Shown here: positions 32,789 to 36,635 of the stretch, piece by piece
Numbering within the stretch: position 1 is the stretch's first letter
Layout: each line of letters begins with the position of its first letter
Source: a bacterium
GTDB taxonomy: Bacteria; Actinomycetota; Acidimicrobiia; Spongiisociales; Spongiisociaceae
Length of the DNA stretch: 36,635 nt
NCBI GenBank assembly: GCA_026710435.1
Contig: JAPOQZ010000015.1
Location: forward strand, 1-36,635
Direction: 5' to 3'
Notes under the pieces: generated by a model
Told to the model about the DNA's origin: nothing
The model's input: only the letters and a program-made list of their open reading frames with translations
Databases searched by the model: none
Translations under genes and position numbers: made by a program

Positions 32789-35731
32789 ATGCCTTTTCCC
32801 GGACCTGACGCATTGGGGCGAGGGACCGTTGTGGCGCCAGGGGCGGTCACGCCCCTTGAGGGCACCGACCGGGTACGCGTCGATGCGGAGGTGCTGGCCG
32901 TCGAATCCCTGCTGGAACAAACGGTGGAAGAGCTCCACCGGGCCTGGGTTACGCGGCGCCCCATCACGGTGGAACTCGTGGTCGAGGCTGAGAAACTGCG
33001 ACGACCGGTCGTAGAGAGATCGCAACCTTGGCGACTCGGGCCCGGTTACACCCTCCTCCGGGAACGGCTCCACTTCCTGGTGTGGGCCAACAACTGGGAC
33101 TGCCGTCACGAACGCCCCATCTGGTGGTGGAGCACCAAGGCAGCGGCACTCGGCGCCACGATCGGTGGGCCTGCCGACATCCTGCTGGCCGACGGGACTC
33201 CTGCCTGGGTGGACGGAGGGCCGCGTGCTCCGCTGCCGTTAGCGATCGTACATGCCGAGTCGGTGGAGGCAGGATGGCTTCGACTGGCCCGGGATGCGGA
33301 AGGGATCGGGGAGGGCCTTGCCACGGATCAGGCGGCCGCGGTAGCCCACGGGGGCGGGCCGGCCCGGATCGTCGCTCCAGCCGGATCGGGAAAGACGAGG
33401 ACCCTCAACGCCCGGCTCCTCCACTTGGCGGACGGCCGGGGGATCGAGCCCCGGTTGATAACCGCCGTTGCCTACAACAATCGCGCCGCCGCCGAGATGC
33501 GGAACCGGCTGGAGAGGGACGATCTCCACATCCGCACCATCCACTCGCTCGGGTGGGCGGTTATCCGCGATGTCCACCCGGACGCCGCGCTTGTCGACGA
33601 ACGAGGTGTCCGTGCCCGTCTGCGGCGCATGATTCCGCGCAAGCCCCGTCTCAACACCGACATCGTGGGTCCGTACATCGAGGCGCTGAGCGACGTCCGT
33701 ATCGCCCTACGGGATCCTCACGAGGTGGAGGAGAGCCGGGATGACGTCCCGGACCTGCCCCGTGTCCTGGTCGATTACCGATCCGCACTGGACAACCGCA
33801 ACGAGTACGATTACGACGAGCAGGTGTACGGCGCGATCGAGTTGCTCCTCCGCGATCCCGATCTCCGGAGGAGGTGGCAGAGGCGCTGCCGTCATCTCCT
33901 CGTGGACGAGTTCCAGGATCTGACTCCTGCCTACGTCCTCCTTCTCCGGCTGCTGGCCTCACCCCGCCTTACCGTGTTCGGCGTCGGGGACGACGACCAG
34001 ACCATCTACGGTTACAGCGGAGCGGACCCCGGATTCCTGCTGGACTTCGACCGCTTCTTTCCCGGCGCCGCTCCGTACGCCCTTGAGGTCAACTATCGAT
34101 CGCCTGCGGAGGTGGTGGACGCGGCTGTTCTCCTGCTAGGCAACAACCGTCGACGCATACCCAAGAGCGTCCGCGCCGCGGCAGGGTCCGAGTCCCGGAG
34201 CTTCCGGATCGCTCAGGTACCGGACGCCGAAGTCGTCGGCGTGACTACCTCGGCCGTTTCCGGGTGGCTCGACGAAGGGGTGCCGGCAGAACAGGTTGCG
34301 GTCCTGGCTCGCGTGAACTCCGCCCTTCTCCCGATCCTTGCGGCCCTCGACAGAGCCGGGGCGCCCCTCGGGGCCCGCATCTCGCGCGGGCTGCTGGATC
34401 GGAGTGCAATGCGGGCTGCGGTGGCTTGGATACGAATCGCCCTCGACCCGGCCGAGATGTGGCGCCAGGACCTGATCGAGGCGGTCCGCCGACCCGCGCG
34501 ACGGCTGAACCGTATCGCCGCAGATCTCATCCCAGGGGACCGACCGCTATCGCTCGAAGGCCTGTCAGGCCTGGCACGGCCTCTCGAGAGGCGTCAGGCG
34601 GAGTACTGGGAGCGCTGGGTGGACGACATCACTCGCATCTCGCAAGCCGCATCCTCCGGGCAGACCGTGACCGTGCTCACGGAGCTGATCGAAGGCATGG
34701 GGCTCGGAAGGGCAGCCGGCCTGCTGGACGGGGGACGGACCCGGGTGGACCGAGCCGCGCACTCGGACGACCTTGTTGCCCTGCGACGAACCACCGCCGT
34801 ATACCAGCGGCTCGGATCGTTCGAGGAAGAACTGCGAAACCTCCTGAACCGGCACGCGCCGGCTTCCATGGAGGCGGCCAAAGGTGTGACGCTGTCAACC
34901 GTCCATCGGGTCAAGGGTATGGAGTGGGACCGAGTCGTGGTGTTCGGAGTGGACGACGGGCTGCTACCACACACACTTGCCGAGGATGTCGAGGAGGAGC
35001 GCCGCGTGCTGCACGTGGCCATGACACGGGGCCGATACCGGGTCGTGGTTGTGGCCTGCTCCGAGAGGCCGTCCCCCTTCGTAGCCGAACTCAGGGGTGA
35101 ACCTCGGTCGTCGTTTCCTGCCGCGACCGCTCGATTGGAGGAGGATGGGAGGGGTGAGCGGAGAGACCCGGATGCGCAGCCGCTGTCCGGCGACGATGTG
35201 GAGTTTCTGCAAGAGCTGAAACAATGGCGCATGCAAAAGGCCCGGGAACGCGGGGTTCCCCCCTACGCGGTGTTCTGGGACCGTACTCTCGAGCAGGTCG
35301 CCGCCGCCCGGCCGGGTTCCGGAGAGGAACTCCTGCGCTTGTATGGTTTCGGTCGCAAGAAGCTGGACGAGTACGGCGAGGAACTGCTGGGGCTGGTGAA
35401 GGGATCGGCGGCGCCTTCCCGCGCTGCCGCGGCGAATGCAGCCAGGGAGGATAGGACCGGGACGGGCGGTGTCGACGGTGCTGGTCCGGTCCAGGCCGGG
35501 CCCGACGGGCCGGACGAGGACCTCCTCGAACGCCTCCTGGAGTGGCGCCGGATCAAGGTGGATGAGCGCGGGGTGCCTCCATACATCGTCCTGCAGAACC
35601 GGACCATCGAAGAAATCGCAGCGATCCGTCCACGAAGTGAGCGCGCCCTGCTGGCGGTTTACGGCATCGGCCCGGGAAAGCTGGACGAGTACGGCGAGGA
35701 GATTCTCGAGTTGGTGGAAGCCGCGGTCTGA
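32789..35731 (+). CDS. UvrD/PcrA-type superfamily 1 helicase with tandem HRDC domains
   Basis: This 980-residue ATP-dependent 3'-5' DNA helicase candidate has an N-terminal region (1 to about 175) I cannot assign, rich in Trp and Arg. The helicase core follows: a Q-like motif (LATDQAAAVAH), Walker A APAGSGKT at 196-203, motif II LVDEFQD at 371-377, motif III GDDDQTIYGYSGA at 400-412, motif IV EVNYRSP, motif V STVHRVKGMEWDRVVVFG and motif VI HVAMTRGRYR. The C-terminus carries two HRDC domains (about 800-873 and 908-980) joined by an Ala/Gly-rich linker and similar to each other, for example RERGVPPYAV and DERGVPPYIV. HRDC domains bind single-stranded DNA or partners. Start ATG 32789; no strong Shine-Dalgarno. 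Confidence 0.9.
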   Translation: MPFPGPDALGRGTVVAPGAVTPLEGTDRVRVDAEVLAVESLLEQTVEELHRAWVTRRPITVELVVEAEKLRRPVVERSQPWRLGPGYTLLRERLHFLVWANNWDCRHERPIWWWSTKAAALGATIGGPADILLADGTPAWVDGGPRAPLPLAIVHAESVEAGWLRLARDAEGIGEGLATDQAAAVAHGGGPARIVAPAGSGKTRTLNARLLHLADGRGIEPRLITAVAYNNRAAAEMRNRLERDDLHIRTIHSLGWAVIRDVHPDAALVDERGVRARLRRMIPRKPRLNTDIVGPYIEALSDVRIALRDPHEVEESRDDVPDLPRVLVDYRSALDNRNEYDYDEQVYGAIELLLRDPDLRRRWQRRCRHLLVDEFQDLTPAYVLLLRLLASPRLTVFGVGDDDQTIYGYSGADPGFLLDFDRFFPGAAPYALEVNYRSPAEVVDAAVLLLGNNRRRIPKSVRAAAGSESRSFRIAQVPDAEVVGVTTSAVSGWLDEGVPAEQVAVLARVNSALLPILAALDRAGAPLGARISRGLLDRSAMRAAVAWIRIALDPAEMWRQDLIEAVRRPARRLNRIAADLIPGDRPLSLEGLSGLARPLERRQAEYWERWVDDITRISQAASSGQTVTVLTELIEGMGLGRAAGLLDGGRTRVDRAAHSDDLVALRRTTAVYQRLGSFEEELRNLLNRHAPASMEAAKGVTLSTVHRVKGMEWDRVVVFGVDDGLLPHTLAEDVEEERRVLHVAMTRGRYRVVVVACSERPSPFVAELRGEPRSSFPAATARLEEDGRGERRDPDAQPLSGDDVEFLQELKQWRMQKARERGVPPYAVFWDRTLEQVAAARPGSGEELLRLYGFGRKKLDEYGEELLGLVKGSAAPSRAAAANAAREDRTGTGGVDGAGPVQAGPDGPDEDLLERLLEWRRIKVDERGVPPYIVLQNRTIEEIAAIRPRSERALLAVYGIGPGKLDEYGEEILELVEAAV

Positions 35732-35837
35732 TGAATAAGGCTTCGGAGGACCGGAGTGGCCCGAGAGCGAGATGGCCGAGCTGGACCGGGGAGCTACGCT
35801 TAGTTGTGCAAGAGCGTGGCGGACCCCCGGGGAGAGG

Positions 35838-36293
35838 ATGAAGCCGGCCGAGGCGACCATTCAGACGATCGAGATCGATGCCGGCCCGAGCGAGTGCTTC
35901 GACGTGGCCTCCGATCTGGAGTCCTACCCGGAGTGGGCTGGTCAGGTACGGAAGGTAGTGATCCACGAGCGGGACCGTGCCGGTCGACCGATCAGAGCCA
36001 CCCTGAGCATCGACGCCATGATCAAACGGATCGAGACCACATTCAACTATGTGTACGACCCACCGCTCGTAATGTCCTGGACAGCGGAACCGGGGCCAGA
36101 CATCAAGGAACTGGACGGGTCCTACCAGTTCCAGCCGATCGCTGGGGGGACATCGGTCGTGTATGCGCTGAAGGTCGTCCCGTCGTTCGACATACCCGGG
36201 TTCCTGCGACGCCAGGCCGAGAAGCAACTGGTCGGTACGGCATTGCGAGGCTTGCGCGAGCGTGTTCACGGGCGGAAGCACGAAACCGGGTAG
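35838..36293 (+). CDS. SRPBCC (START/Bet v1-like) family protein
   Basis: This 151-residue protein has the polyketide cyclase/dehydrase-type SRPBCC fold, a hydrophobic ligand-binding cup. ECFDVASDLESYPEWAGQVRKVVI (written here in part from residue 19) is the typical first helix and strand, and the C-terminal helix FLRRQAEKQLVGTALRGLRERV closes the cavity. The ATG at 35838 is preceded by GGGGAGAGG, a strong Shine-Dalgarno; in-frame codons back to 35772 are rejected. It follows the helicase by about 100 bases. Ligand and role are unknown. Confidence 0.85.
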   Translation: MKPAEATIQTIEIDAGPSECFDVASDLESYPEWAGQVRKVVIHERDRAGRPIRATLSIDAMIKRIETTFNYVYDPPLVMSWTAEPGPDIKELDGSYQFQPIAGGTSVVYALKVVPSFDIPGFLRRQAEKQLVGTALRGLRERVHGRKHETG

Positions 36294-36635
36294 CCAGATG
36301 GAGGGGGAAGCGGGATAGGCGCCGGACCTTTGCTCGGCTCCTCCAACGGAGCTCAGCAGCAAGGGTGCGGGTAGAGGCTAGGAGGGTGCTGAGCAATCCA
36401 CCAGCGGCCTGCCAACCGCCCGCAAAATGCCTGGGCCGGCGGTTGGCAGGCCCGAGCAATCGTCATTGTTCAGCACTTTCCTAGTGTCCCGAGCCGGAAG
36501 TTCGTCACAGAAGAGCGGGCTACACCTCCACCCCACCGAACCCCGAGAACGCGAAAACCGCGGGAAGGTGCCTCTTTCCTTGGGATCCCACCCCCGCCGC
36601 CACCTCCGAGGGTCACGGACGCGACCTTCTATCCC
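36294..36635. other. Gene-free right end of the window
   Basis: After the SRPBCC gene no supported coding sequence is seen up to the edge. The stretch contains the nested inverted repeat at 36386-36476, entered separately. The last 150 bases are GC-rich with no RNA gene or start site I can recognise. Confidence 0.4.
36386..36476. repeat. Nested inverted repeat, 91 bases
   Basis: The inner arms GGCCTGCCAACCGCC (36406-36420) and GGCGGTTGGCAGGCC (36438-36452) are a perfect 15-base inverted repeat with a 17-base loop. The outer arms GTGCTGAGCAAT (36386-36397) and ATTGTTCAGCAC (36465-36476) pair at 11 of 12 positions plus one wobble on one strand. Internal loops of 8 and 12 bases separate them. 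The outer right arm is followed by TTTC. It could be a terminator for the SRPBCC gene, a dispersed palindromic element or a structured RNA. Confidence 0.7.

Noticed and set aside
36477-36635. Possible transposon end or RNA gene at the right edge
   Set aside because: CTAGTGTCCCGAGCCGG near 36480 looked like an element terminus, but no second end, transposase or target duplication is visible, and I recognise no RNA family.

Overview
The window is GC-rich, densely packed bacterial chromosome. Genes run in tight operons with many 4-base start/stop overlaps, and several genes appear to start only a few bases after a TANNNT-type -10 box with no Shine-Dalgarno sequence. Gene content (LivFGHM-type transport, paired acyl-CoA dehydrogenases, split-subunit B12 mutase, DUF2905, three-gene transhydrogenase, YbdK-type ligase) suggests an actinobacterium, possibly of the Acidimicrobiia. 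That assignment is inference; no rRNA or marker gene is present. I found no tRNA, rRNA, CRISPR array or transposase.

Region 1 (1-13818) reads as a catabolic and uptake locus for an unidentified, probably branched or amide-linked organic acid. It holds two adjacent acyl-CoA dehydrogenases (minus strand), then on the plus strand a short-chain dehydrogenase, an M20 amidohydrolase, a B12-dependent acyl-CoA mutase split into large and small subunits, and an acyl-CoA ligase. A Gfo/Idh/MocA oxidoreductase (minus) follows, then a complete branched-chain-amino-acid-type ABC importer: lipoprotein binding protein, LivH, a LivM-LivG fusion, and LivF. The mutase is closest in layout to 2-hydroxyisobutyryl-CoA mutase but has lost conserved active-site residues of the characterised enzymes, so its reaction is probably new. 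The ABC ATPases look asymmetric, with one degenerate composite ATP site.

Region 2 (13928-17256) is housekeeping: HisA, then a minus-strand operon of YbdK-type carboxylate-amine ligase, TrmH/SpoU RNA methyltransferase and nitroreductase.

Region 3 (about 17310-18960) is a conspicuously AT-richer island. It carries a D12-class adenine DNA methyltransferase and an HNH restriction endonuclease gene interrupted by one in-frame TGA. It looks like a horizontally acquired restriction-modification pair whose nuclease has been inactivated or split.

Region 4 (19037-31696) is mostly branched-chain amino acid biosynthesis on the minus strand. In transcription order it is ilvB-ilvN-ilvC, leuA-leuB and pntA1-pntA2-pntB, with ilvD separately upstream. 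In front of ilvB I find a complete attenuator: a promoter, an 11-residue leader peptide containing Val-Leu-Val-Leu, and an intrinsic terminator with a U-run. A NYN-domain protein diverges from it, and a DUF2905 membrane protein lies beside ilvD.

Region 5 (31952-36635) contains a metallophosphoesterase, a 980-residue UvrD-type helicase with an unassigned N-terminal region and two tandem HRDC domains, an SRPBCC protein, and a gene-free end holding a nested 91-base inverted repeat.
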